Shown here: positions 1 through 5,190 of the stretch, in pieces
Layout of the letters: each line of letters opens with the position of its first letter
Position numbering within the stretch: the first letter of the stretch is position 1
Source: Treponema sp. UBA4267
GTDB taxonomy: Bacteria > Spirochaetota > Spirochaetia > Treponematales > Treponemataceae
DNA length: 6,240 bases
Reading direction: 5' to 3'
Assembly: GCA_002395155.1 (NCBI GenBank)
Contig: DGWD01000010.1
Coordinates: forward strand, 16,630 to 22,869
The notes under the pieces: model-generated
The model's database searches: none
Seen by the model: the letters and a program-made list of their open reading frames with translations, nothing else
What the model was told of the DNA's origin: nothing
Program-made: the position numbers and the translations under genes

Positions 1-23
1 TGCGGTACAACCAGTTGTTATGC
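1..23 (+). other. attC recombination site, 3' end only (partial)
   Basis: This is the right-hand end of the attC of the cassette lying to the left of the window. It shows the CGGTACAACC inner arm (4-12 region) followed by the R' box GTTATGC at 17-23. The crossover expected between G17 and T18 sets the start of cassette 1. The same end recurs at 3934-3956. The R'' half lies outside the window, so its length is unknown. Confidence 0.8.
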
Positions 24-42
24 TCACAGCCCACTGGGCTGG
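24..42 (+). repeat. Cassette head hairpin, copy 1
   Basis: Immediately after the R' box there is a perfect 6-bp stem, CAGCCC (27-32) with GGGCTG (36-41), around an ACT loop. The same element, sometimes with changed stem bases, sits at the same place in the other three cassettes. An ATG inside the R' box (20-22) opens a 13-codon mini-ORF through the hairpin, ending at TAA 59-61, which would encode MLTAHWAGSFIEK. The role is unknown. Confidence 0.65.
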
Positions 43-109
43 TAGTTTTATAGAAAAATAAAATCTGAGTTTAACATTTTTATCTGTATCCAAAAAGGAA
101 GGAAAAAAA

Positions 110-1138
110 ATGGAAAACTCTATCGAAAAAAAAGAATTTAATTATGGTCTTGCTTTACTACGAGCATTAATGTGTTTTGAAGTTGTATTATGTCATTTTT
201 GGAATTCAGATGGCTCAAGATTTTTAATGCCATTTTCAATGTTGAGAGGACTTGCTGTTCCTGTTTTCATGTTTTTATCATTTTTCTTAACAGAACATAC
301 TTTCTTAGAATACAACAAAACTAAAGCAAAAAAAAGAATATGGCGAGTAATTTATCCGCAAATTGGCTGGGCAATAATTTATTGGCTTGGATATACAATT
401 GGACAATTCATAATAAAAGATATTGGTGTGAGATTTTCTGATTTATGGTGACAAATGTTTACAGGACACAGCCCTCGTCTGAATGCCTCCATGTGGTTTC
501 AAACAGTATTAATTGTATTAACGGGAGTCTATATTTTTATATTTAAATTCTTTGATGCAAAAAAAGGAATTCTAATAACCTATGCAATGATGTTTGCAGC
601 CTTTGTAATTCAATACTCAGGTATCAATTTCAAATTATTTGATTCTCTTAGATTTGAGTTAAAATACCATCTCGGACGATTTTTTGAAATGATACCATAT
701 GCAACAATTGGCTTCTCGTGTGCTTATTATAATGTGTTTGAAAAAGTAAAAGAAAAACGCTTATTTTTTATAATATTGTTCGGATTAGCATCTATTTTTT
801 TGCTGAAACACAGTTTCATTAATTCGGCTTCTGGATTTGGATATTCAGATAATAATTGTCTTTTACTTGGATTTTTTGTAATTGGATTTGCATATTTAAT
901 TCCTTTCGAAAAACTTTCACAGAGTGTAAAAGATGTTTTGAAATTTCTGACTAAATATACATTAGGAATTTACTGTATGCATAGAATTGTAGCAGAGTTT
1001 TTAAAAATCTTGCTTACAAAAATTGGAATAAATATAGATAGCTTTATATTATGCATAATAACATACATTATCGCTTTTTTTGTTTCATTCCTTATGTGCA
1101 AAATTCCTACAAAATTATCAAGGGAATTGGTTGATTAA
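110..1138 (+). pseudogene. Acyltransferase 3 family membrane protein, interrupted by an in-frame TGA
   Basis: The two halves (110-451 and 452-1138) are in the same frame and together make about 342 residues with roughly ten hydrophobic segments, the size and topology of the acyltransferase 3 family (integral membrane enzymes that O-acetylate or acylate surface sugars and similar substrates). Supporting residues are the N-terminal LLRALMCFEVVLCHF stretch with its conserved His29, the GHSPRLNASMWF segment after the stop, and GIYCMHRI near the C-terminus. The start at 110 has a good ribosome site, GGAAGG at 97-102. The single TGA at 449-451 follows TGG and most likely replaces a TGG Trp or similar codon. 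No ribosome site precedes the Met at 455, so the second half is not likely made alone. The substrate cannot be told. A sequencing error or low-level UGA readthrough (context UGAC) remains possible. Confidence 0.85.
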
Positions 1139-1144
1139 AAGTAC

Positions 1145-1174
1145 TTGACTATATAGAAAAATACATATTATTAT
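1145..1174 (+). promoter_or_regulatory. Candidate promoter of the toxin-antitoxin pair, with possible operator repeats
   Basis: TTGACT (1145-1150) and TATTAT (1169-1174) are separated by 18 bp, a good sigma-70-type arrangement between the acyltransferase remnant and the antitoxin gene. TATATAGA occurs at 1150-1157 and again at 1172-1179, 22 bp apart (about two helical turns), bracketing the promoter. This spacing would suit autorepression by a Phd/YefM-type antitoxin. AT-rich composition makes chance matches easy. Confidence 0.5.
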
Positions 1175-1193
1175 ATAGATAAGAGGTAATAAT

Positions 1194-1466
1194 ATGATGG
1201 TAGATACAGCACAGATAATGCCAATTACTAAGTTGCAGAAAACTCTTACACAGACTGTCAGAAAAATTTCTGAAGACAAACAGCCTGTATTTATTATGAA
1301 AAATAATGCTATGGAAGCTGTTATGATGTCTTTTGACCGTTACGAAAAACTTGCTGAATTGGAAGAACTTGAAGAACAGAAAGAAATTTATTCAATAGTA
1401 CAGGAACGAATGAGTCATTATGATGCTTCAAAAAATGTCAGCTGGTCATCTTTAAGGAAAAAGTAA
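1194..1466 (+). CDS. Type II toxin-antitoxin system antitoxin, Phd/YefM family
   Basis: This 90-residue protein is the likely antitoxin. Residues 9-60 (MPITKLQKTL..VRKISEDKQPVFIMKNNAMEAVMMSFDRYEKL) follow the Phd/YefM pattern: an N-terminal DNA-binding dimer domain in which a short beta hairpin carries 'PVFI..NN..EAVMMS', then an acidic helix (LAELEELEEQKEIY) and a loosely structured C-terminal tail that in this family wraps the toxin. Family knowledge says it neutralises its partner by direct binding and represses the shared promoter. AGAGG at 1182-1186 lies 7 bases before the first of two adjacent ATGs (1194, 1197), so 1194 is chosen. Its TAA overlaps the toxin ATG by one base, indicating tight co-translation. 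Confidence 0.88.
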   Translation: MMVDTAQIMPITKLQKTLTQTVRKISEDKQPVFIMKNNAMEAVMMSFDRYEKLAELEELEEQKEIYSIVQERMSHYDASKNVSWSSLRKK

Positions 1467-1804
1467 TGGCAAAAAAATGGGAAGATAAAAAAGATGAATT
1501 TGATAAAATTCAACTTATTCCAGAAGCTGCCGAAGAATACAATAATTTGGATGGAAGTATACGAGTTGAAGTTGATAAAAAATTCTCCAAACTTGATAAG
1601 AATCCATTTTTGGGCTTTCCACTAGGAAACAAGGCAAATATGGATTTAACTGGATTTTATAAATTATATGCCTGCGGAAAGTCAGTCCGTATTGTTTATC
1701 GTCTTTTAACTCCAGAGAAAGTTGAAATTATAGAAGTTTGGGGAATCGGAAAGCGGGAAAATATGGAAGTCTACAAAGATGTAGATGACAGAAAGAATGG
1801 ATAA
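1466..1804 (+). CDS. Type II toxin-antitoxin system toxin, RelE/ParE superfamily
   Basis: This 112-residue protein matches the RelE/ParE toxin fold, whose RelE-like members cut mRNA on the ribosome. Visible family features are LIPEAAEEYNNLDGSIR (17-33) in the helical hairpin, NPFLGFPLGNKANMDLTGFYKLY (46-68), the basic strand VRIVYRLL (74-81, Arg75 and Arg79) and the end motif EVWGIGKRENMEVYK (90-104). It begins inside the stop codon of the antitoxin gene (TAATG), and its own stop (1802-1804) lies one base before the R'' box of the attC, so the cassette has no spare 3' sequence. An N-terminal lysine-rich extension of about 15 residues precedes the core. Whether it acts as an mRNA interferase or on gyrase is not decided by sequence alone; the family resemblance favours RelE. 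Confidence 0.87.
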   Translation: MAKKWEDKKDEFDKIQLIPEAAEEYNNLDGSIRVEVDKKFSKLDKNPFLGFPLGNKANMDLTGFYKLYACGKSVRIVYRLLTPEKVEIIEVWGIGKRENMEVYKDVDDRKNG

Positions 1805-1805
1805 A

Positions 1806-1954
1806 GCATAACAAAGGTTCGTAGCCGACACGCGTTCAAGCCCGCTGCAGAACAATCAATTGTTCCGAACCTTTATTTCGATGAGCCTAAAAAATGCTTT
1901 CGCATTTTTCGTAACGGCTCTTCGATTGTAGGCAGGTACAACCAATTGTTATGT
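1806..1954 (+). other. attC site of cassette 1 (149 bp)
   Basis: R'' is GCATAAC (1806-1812) and R' is GTTATGT (1948-1954); crossover is expected at 1948/1949. The arms fold as an integron attC: ATAACAA with TTGTTAT, GGTT (1816-1819) with AACC (1940-1943), GTA (1821-1823) with TAC (1937-1939), and CC (1825-1826) with GG (1935-1936). C1820 and G1824 are left unpaired, like the extrahelical bases that orient attC recombination. The centre holds a GAACAAT/ATTGTTC hairpin (1850-1865) and a larger hairpin at 1878-1925. AAAGGTTCG (1813-1821) is also perfectly complementary to CGAACCTTT (1866-1874), giving a competing fold. Confidence 0.85.
1874..1936 (+). repeat. 63-bp hairpin module shared by two attC sites, copy 1
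   Basis: This segment is the same as 3859-3921 except for one base (G1911 versus T3896). It forms a two-tier hairpin: outer arms TCGATGAGCC (1878-1887) and GGCTCTTCGA (1916-1925) match at 9 of 10 positions, and an inner perfect 8-bp stem, AAAAATGC (1890-1897) with GCATTTTT (1902-1909), surrounds a TTTC loop. It is absent from the compact attC at 5086-5149. It may also act as a transcription barrier between cassettes. Confidence 0.8.
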
Positions 1955-1974
1955 GGACGCCCGCACTGGGGCTC
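1955..1974 (+). repeat. Cassette head hairpin, copy 2 (diverged)
   Basis: The head of cassette 2 keeps the GCACTGG core (1963-1969), but the stem is weaker: GCCC (1959-1962) can pair with GGGC (1969-1972). The ATG in the R' box (1951-1953) opens a 20-codon mini-ORF ending at TAA 2011-2013, of a different sequence from copy 1. It is the least like the others. Confidence 0.45.
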
Positions 1975-2045
1975 ATGATTTTATATAGAATTTTAACAAA
2001 AAAAATGCTATAAGTTTAATAATAAGACTTAATAGGGTTTCATGA

Positions 2046-2843
2046 ATGGAAATAAGTGAAAAAAAAGATATAAGTGAATTTCTCAACAAGATAATATGTG
2101 GGAGATGTGAAGAAGTAATGAAAAGCATTCCCGATGAATCTGTTGATGTTATTGTAACATCTCCGCCATATAATTTAAAAAATTCAACTGGAAATGGTAT
2201 GAAGGATGGACGTGGTGGAAAATGGTCTAATGCCGCCTTAATAAAAGGTTACGACAACTATGATGATAACATGCCATATGATAAGTATATTGCTTGGCAG
2301 AGAGACTGTTTAACAGAAATGTATCGAATTATAAAAAATGATGGAGCAATTTTCTATAATCATAAATGGCGCGTGCAAGCTGGATTATTACAAGACAGAC
2401 ATGAAATTATGGAAGGCTTTCCTGTTCGACAAATAATTATTTGGAAACGAAAAGGTGGTATTAATTTTAATAAAGGTTATTTTTTACCAACATATGAAGT
2501 AATCTATCTTATTGCAAAACCAGATTTTAAGCTTGCTCCAAAAGCAAACAGTTATGGAGATATTTGGGAATTTATGCAAGAACAGAAAAATGCACATCCA
2601 GCCCCTTTTCCTGTAGCTTTAATTGATAGAATAGTTTCTTCTACAACTGGACAAATTATTATGGATCCCTTTATGGGAAGTGGAACAACAGCGGTTGTTG
2701 CAGCAGGCTTAAATCGTTATTATATTGGAATTGAACTATCTCCTGCTTATTGCAAAATGGCAGAAGAACGTCTTGTAAAAAATAAAACAGATAGTGAAGT
2801 TGCAAAATTCCATCAATCTACCTTATTCGAAGATGTAATATGA
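2046..2843 (+). CDS. Site-specific DNA methyltransferase, beta class (N4-cytosine or N6-adenine)
   Basis: This 265-residue enzyme transfers a methyl group from S-adenosylmethionine to an exocyclic amino group in DNA, protecting the recognition site from the partner endonuclease. Catalytic motif IV, TSPPYN (38-43), comes first and the cofactor-binding motif I, DPFMGSGTT (207-215), comes near the C-terminus with Glu230 in IGIEL; this order defines the beta class. Between them is a region of about 160 residues with the target-recognition segment. SPPY fits an N4-cytosine enzyme, and known MvaI/BcnI-type systems use N4-cytosine methylation, but N6-adenine cannot be excluded from sequence. AGGG at 2034-2037 sits 8 bases before ATG 2046; the nearby ATG at 2042 is out of frame and stops at once. 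It is placed ahead of and overlaps the endonuclease gene (ATGA), so methylation is made first. No controller gene is seen. Confidence 0.93.
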   Translation: MEISEKKDISEFLNKIICGRCEEVMKSIPDESVDVIVTSPPYNLKNSTGNGMKDGRGGKWSNAALIKGYDNYDDNMPYDKYIAWQRDCLTEMYRIIKNDGAIFYNHKWRVQAGLLQDRHEIMEGFPVRQIIIWKRKGGINFNKGYFLPTYEVIYLIAKPDFKLAPKANSYGDIWEFMQEQKNAHPAPFPVALIDRIVSSTTGQIIMDPFMGSGTTAVVAAGLNRYYIGIELSPAYCKMAEERLVKNKTDSEVAKFHQSTLFEDVI

Positions 2844-3664
2844 GTACAGAATTAAAATTAATCAAAAAAGAAGAACTTATTAGTAGTTTTAAAGAATTCG
2901 AATCTCGTGGTTGGATTGAGAATACAACTCGTAAAACTAATGATGGTGCACATGGAAATCTTCTAGAAGACTTACTTAATATTCCTGAGAACAATCTCCC
3001 AATACCAAATGCTGCCGAATGGGAATTAAAGTGTCATAAAGTCGGAAGTTCATCTCGTGTAACTTTATTTCATACAGAACCTTCTCCACGAGCTGCAAAA
3101 ATTGTTCCTCAGTTTCTTCTTCCCAAATATGGTTGGCCTCATCAAAAAGCGGGAACAAAATATCCTGAAGATGAAAAATCTTTTCGTGTTACATTAAAAG
3201 CAAATTCTTATCAAAGAGGTTTTTATTTATATATAAATGAGGAAGATAACAAGGTATGTATAGGATTTGATTCCTCAAAAGTATTGGATTCTGATGCTAG
3301 TTGGTTGAAAACAGTAAAACAAAGAGTTGGTCATCTTAATAATCTTGACGTTGTTCCTTATTGGAATCTTGATGAAATCTATGCTAAAACTAGAACAAAA
3401 CTCCTTAACTGTTTTTTTGTTTTAGCAGAAGAAAAAAGAGAAAATCAAAAACAGTACTTTCATTATTTTAAGGCATACATGCTCAAGAATTTTAGCATAA
3501 AGAAGTTTAAGGACTCATTAGAAGCAGGATATATTGTATTTGAATTTGATGCACGTTCAGGTCATAATCATGGAACTAAATGCAGAATTACAGAAGAACT
3601 TGTTCCATCCCTTTATGAAGAATCAAAAATCGTATTAGATAAACCACGGCTTAGAAATAATTAA
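2840..3664 (+). CDS. MvaI/BcnI-family type II restriction endonuclease
   Basis: This 274-residue protein resembles the MvaI/BcnI restriction enzymes, which have a MutH-like fold and act as monomers on CCWGG- or CCSGG-like sites. Family hallmarks are GNLLEDLLNIPENNLPIPN (39-57), the active-site strand EWELK (60-64, with Glu62 and Lys64 as the ExK pair), TLFHTEPSP, LLPKYGWPHQKAGTKYPEDEKSFR, LLNCFFVLAEEK, and a C-terminal FDARSGHNHGTKCRI. The position five residues before Glu62, where MvaI has a catalytic Asp, is Asn57; this may be a subfamily norm or a weakened site. The gene begins inside the methyltransferase stop (ATGA, 2840-2843) and has no strong ribosome site of its own, so it is probably made by translational coupling. 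Its true recognition sequence is unknown. It looks intact. Confidence 0.88.
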   Translation: MSTELKLIKKEELISSFKEFESRGWIENTTRKTNDGAHGNLLEDLLNIPENNLPIPNAAEWELKCHKVGSSSRVTLFHTEPSPRAAKIVPQFLLPKYGWPHQKAGTKYPEDEKSFRVTLKANSYQRGFYLYINEEDNKVCIGFDSSKVLDSDASWLKTVKQRVGHLNNLDVVPYWNLDEIYAKTRTKLLNCFFVLAEEKRENQKQYFHYFKAYMLKNFSIKKFKDSLEAGYIVFEFDARSGHNHGTKCRITEELVPSLYEESKIVLDKPRLRNN

Positions 3665-3790
3665 ATAATCACATAACAAAGGTTACGACCTGCGGTCGTT
3701 TGCATTTAAGGAAATTATTATCTAGTGCGCTTAAGCGCACGATGCATCATAGCCGACAGCGGAACAATCAATTGTTCCGAGCCATTATTT

Positions 3791-3858
3791 AGGGTTTATT
3801 ACAAACCCTAAAAACGGCGAAGTCAAGGCTTTAAGCGTACGCGTGCCTTGACTCGACG
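3791..3858. repeat. 68-bp hairpin-rich insert flanked by TATTT direct repeats
   Basis: The insert lies between TATTT at 3786-3790 and TATTT at 3859-3863. The neighbouring attC has the same flanks (1850-1878 aligns with 3762-3790 with two differences) but a single TATTT (1874-1878), so it reads as the empty site. The insert holds two hairpins, TAGGGTTT/AAACCCTA and GTCAAGGC/GCCTTGAC, the second extended by CGGCGA and TCGACG. It has no coding capacity and no clear terminal inverted repeat spanning its ends. Confidence 0.55.
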
Positions 3859-3921
3859 TATTTCGATGAGCCTAAAAAATGCTTTCGCATTTTTCTTAAC
3901 GGCTCTTCGATTGTAGGCAGG
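3859..3921 (+). repeat. 63-bp hairpin module shared by two attC sites, copy 2
   Basis: This is the second copy of the two-tier hairpin described at 1874-1936, with a single base difference. The outer arms are 3863-3872 and 3901-3910 and the inner stem is 3875-3882 with 3887-3894. Near-identity in a non-coding region suggests recent copying or exchange between attC sites. Confidence 0.8.
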
Positions 3922-3956
3922 GTCAAGCCGTTTTGCGGTACAACCAGTTGTTATAC

Positions 3957-3975
3957 GCACAGCCCACTGGGCTGG
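3957..3975 (+). repeat. Cassette head hairpin, copy 3
   Basis: The stem CAGCCC (3960-3965) pairs with GGGCTG (3969-3974) around ACT, identical to copy 1. The stretch 3934-3975 equals 1-42 except for two bases in or beside the R' box. Here the R' box reads GTTATAC, so the ATG seen in the other cassettes is ATA. Confidence 0.65.
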
Positions 3976-3989
3976 AAACGGGAAAAAGT

Positions 3990-4793
3990 ATGAAAACAAA
4001 AGAAGTAATTATTGAACAACAAAAAGATTTTATACAGAAAATGAAAGATAAAACCTCCACTTTCATAAATTCAATAGATAAATCAGAAATTGAAACTATT
4101 CTTCTTTCTGGAAGCGTTTCCCGAGGTGATTATTTTCCGCAGAAAAAAGAAAACGCCGAATACAACGGCATGGTCGATTTAATCGTTATGCGTAAAAACG
4201 GCAGCAGTATTACAGCAGAAGATATTTTTGGGGCTAATCAAGAGCCGGAAATTCCTTTTCATTGTATAAAATTTGATGGTATATGGTTTGAGATTTTGTT
4301 CACTGATTTTATTGACACCGACATGTTTTCTAAGTTTGAAGAGCCGAGAAAATTTTCTGTATTGGAATCTCAGATTTTATATGACCCGAATAATTCCTAT
4401 AAAAATGAACTTGAAAAAATAAATCAGTTTGTAAAAGAGGATTTAGAAAATAATCTGACTGGTTCGCTTGGGTACATTCATTATCTTATTTCAGATTACA
4501 AAAAAGACCGCTGGTATCGCCGAGATGCATTCATTCAATTACATGAGAATTTGAACACAGCAATAAGAGCAGGAATACGGGCCTTATTTTATCTGAATGG
4601 ATTTTATTCTCCGGCAGAAGACAGGGCAATTTATTATTCCCACAGCTTGCAACAACTTCCAGAAAATTATGCAGAAGTAATCTCAAAAGCCTGTAATCAA
4701 ATTACAGATTCAGAAGAGGATTATATCAGGCGGGAAAAAATCTTTAGGGAAAATATAGTCGGTTTTATTGAAAAATCTAAATCTTGTAAATAA
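3990..4793 (+). CDS. Nucleotidyltransferase-fold protein (aminoglycoside nucleotidyltransferase-like)
   Basis: This 267-residue protein carries the polymerase-beta-like nucleotidyltransferase signature. LLSGSVSRGD (38-47) gives the GS...GD loop that binds the nucleotide, with Asp47 as a metal ligand; MVDLIVM (61-67) gives Asp63; and WFEILF (99-104) offers Glu101 where a third acidic ligand is usual. The C-terminal half is helical, with 'YRRDAFIQLHENLNTAIRAGI' and 'YYSHSLQQLP', as in kanamycin- and lincosamide-type nucleotidyltransferases. Such enzymes move a nucleotide onto a small molecule or protein. The substrate cannot be told and resistance is not shown. The ATG at 3990 is preferred, with GGGA at 3980-3983 six bases ahead; an upstream in-frame TTG at 3933 lies inside the attC and is rejected. 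It is the first and only intact gene of its cassette. Confidence 0.78.
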   Translation: MKTKEVIIEQQKDFIQKMKDKTSTFINSIDKSEIETILLSGSVSRGDYFPQKKENAEYNGMVDLIVMRKNGSSITAEDIFGANQEPEIPFHCIKFDGIWFEILFTDFIDTDMFSKFEEPRKFSVLESQILYDPNNSYKNELEKINQFVKEDLENNLTGSLGYIHYLISDYKKDRWYRRDAFIQLHENLNTAIRAGIRALFYLNGFYSPAEDRAIYYSHSLQQLPENYAEVISKACNQITDSEEDYIRREKIFRENIVGFIEKSKSCK

Positions 4794-4837
4794 ATGGAGT
4801 CAGTTTGGAAAACATTTTATAGAATATCTGGATAGAA

Positions 4838-5080
4838 ATGAAAAGCGGAATAAAAGTCCGACTAATATCCAAAGATGTATATAATTCAGATGAAAATTAT
4901 ATTGTAATAATGGAAATAAATTAAAATGGAATTTCCAAAAATATCAACTTAATGGTAAAAGGCAGAAAAGTATTTGATGCTTCTGGAAAATGCTTAGATT
5001 TTGGTGATGCATATCCGTCAACAACAGAATATGGTAAAAGAATGATTACTAAGCAGTTTATAAACGCTTGGTTAGAATAA
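4838..5080 (+). pseudogene. Small unrecognised gene interrupted by an in-frame TAA
   Basis: An ATG at 4838 opens a 28-codon frame (MKSGIKVRLISKDVYNSDEN...) ending at TAA 4922-4924. The same frame continues without another stop to TAA 5078-5080, and includes the 42-residue reading from ATG 4952 (MVKGRKVFDASGKCLDFGDA..., ending QFINAWLE). Read through, it makes about 80 residues of ordinary composition, consistent with one gene in which AAA or similar became TAA. It lies between the nucleotidyltransferase stop and the R'' box, where a cassette gene is expected. A second coding-looking frame overlaps at 4792-4877 (SQFGKHFIEYLDRNEKR), so an additional upstream frameshift is possible. No family is recognised. 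Confidence 0.5.
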
Positions 5081-5085
5081 AAAAC

Positions 5086-5149
5086 GTATAACAAAGGTTC
5101 GTAGCCGACATCGGGTCAAGCCGGTTTACGGTTTAAGCAATTGTTATGC
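5086..5149 (+). other. attC site of cassette 3, compact (64 bp)
   Basis: R'' is GTATAAC (5086-5092) and R' is GTTATGC (5143-5149). Arms are ATAACAA with TTGTTAT, and CGTA with TACG inside. The arm 5088-5109 is identical to 1808-1829 and 6219-6240. It lacks the hairpin modules of the two longer sites and is closest to a basic attC. Together with the decayed gene it accounts for the gap between genes at 4794-5190. Confidence 0.85.
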
Positions 5150-5168
5150 TCACACGCCACTGGCGTGG
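5150..5168 (+). repeat. Cassette head hairpin, copy 4 (compensatory stem)
   Basis: The stem CACGCC (5153-5158) pairs perfectly with GGCGTG (5162-5167) around the same ACT loop. Compared with copies 1 and 3, two base pairs are swapped on both sides (G-C to C-G and C-G to G-C), so pairing is kept while the sequence changes. The mini-ORF from the ATG in the R' box (5146) runs in frame into the Nudix gene, adding 15 codons (MLTRHWRG...). Confidence 0.68.
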
Positions 5169-5190
5169 TATAGGAAATAAAAAAGTAATT

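Larger units (their letters stand above)
18..1948 (+). mobile_element. Integron gene cassette 1 (acyltransferase remnant plus toxin-antitoxin)
   Basis: The cassette is bounded by crossover points in the R' boxes at 17/18 and 1948/1949. Its first bases, TTATGC, are the exact partner of its own R'' box GCATAAC (1806-1812), as expected for a cassette that existed as a circle. It holds a broken membrane acyltransferase gene and a Phd/RelE-type pair without any attC between them (1139-1193 has none). It is therefore a multi-gene cassette, perhaps a fusion of two older cassettes that lost the intervening attC. All genes read in the usual R''-to-R' direction. Confidence 0.8.
1949..3950 (+). mobile_element. 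Integron gene cassette 2 (restriction-modification system)
   Basis: The crossover points are 1948/1949 and 3950/3951. The cassette begins TTATGT and its own R'' box is ACATAAC (3671-3677), an exact complementary match that differs from the GC version in cassettes 1 and 4. It contains two overlapping genes, a DNA methyltransferase and a restriction endonuclease, and ends with an unusually long attC. It is about 2.0 kb, large for a cassette. Confidence 0.82.
3671..3956 (+). other. attC site of cassette 2, expanded (286 bp)
   Basis: R'' is ACATAAC (3671-3677) and R' is GTTATAC (3950-3956). Outer arms AACAA/TTGTT and GGTT (3681-3684)/AACC match the other attC sites. This fills the 325-bp gap between genes at 3665-3989. 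Six hairpins follow one another: ACGACC/GGTCGT (3685-3699), the perfect palindrome GTGCGCTTAAGCGCAC (3725-3740), GGAACAAT/ATTGTTCC (3761-3778), TAGGGTTT/AAACCCTA (3790-3810), GTCAAGGC/GCCTTGAC (3822-3852) and the shared two-tier module (3863-3910). It is about twice the size of the neighbouring attC. Confidence 0.82.
3951..5143 (+). mobile_element. Integron gene cassette 3 (nucleotidyltransferase)
   Basis: The crossover points are 3950/3951 and 5143/5144. The cassette begins TTATAC and its own R'' box is GTATAAC (5086-5092), again an exact match to its own start and different from its neighbours. It contains one intact gene, a small decayed gene, and a compact 64-bp attC. Confidence 0.82.

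Noticed and set aside
449..451. TGA read as tryptophan (alternative genetic code)
   Set aside because: All other genes here use TGG for Trp many times and none contains another in-frame TGA; a code change would give mostly TGA.
1982..1989. A third TATATAGA upstream of the methyltransferase as a shared operator
   Set aside because: A single copy without a spaced partner in AT-rich DNA is not enough to claim regulation.
2976..3158. A 60-codon open frame on the minus strand inside the endonuclease gene
   Set aside because: It is fully covered by the well-supported endonuclease frame, has no family resemblance and no ribosome site; it is a shadow.
3933..3989. TTG start extending the nucleotidyltransferase by 19 residues
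   Set aside because: It lies inside the attC R' arm and reads through the head hairpin; ATG 3990 has a ribosome site and a sensible N-terminus.
3990..4793. Calling the nucleotidyltransferase an antibiotic resistance gene
   Set aside because: Only the fold signature is visible; the substrate cannot be inferred and the fold is used by many unrelated enzymes.
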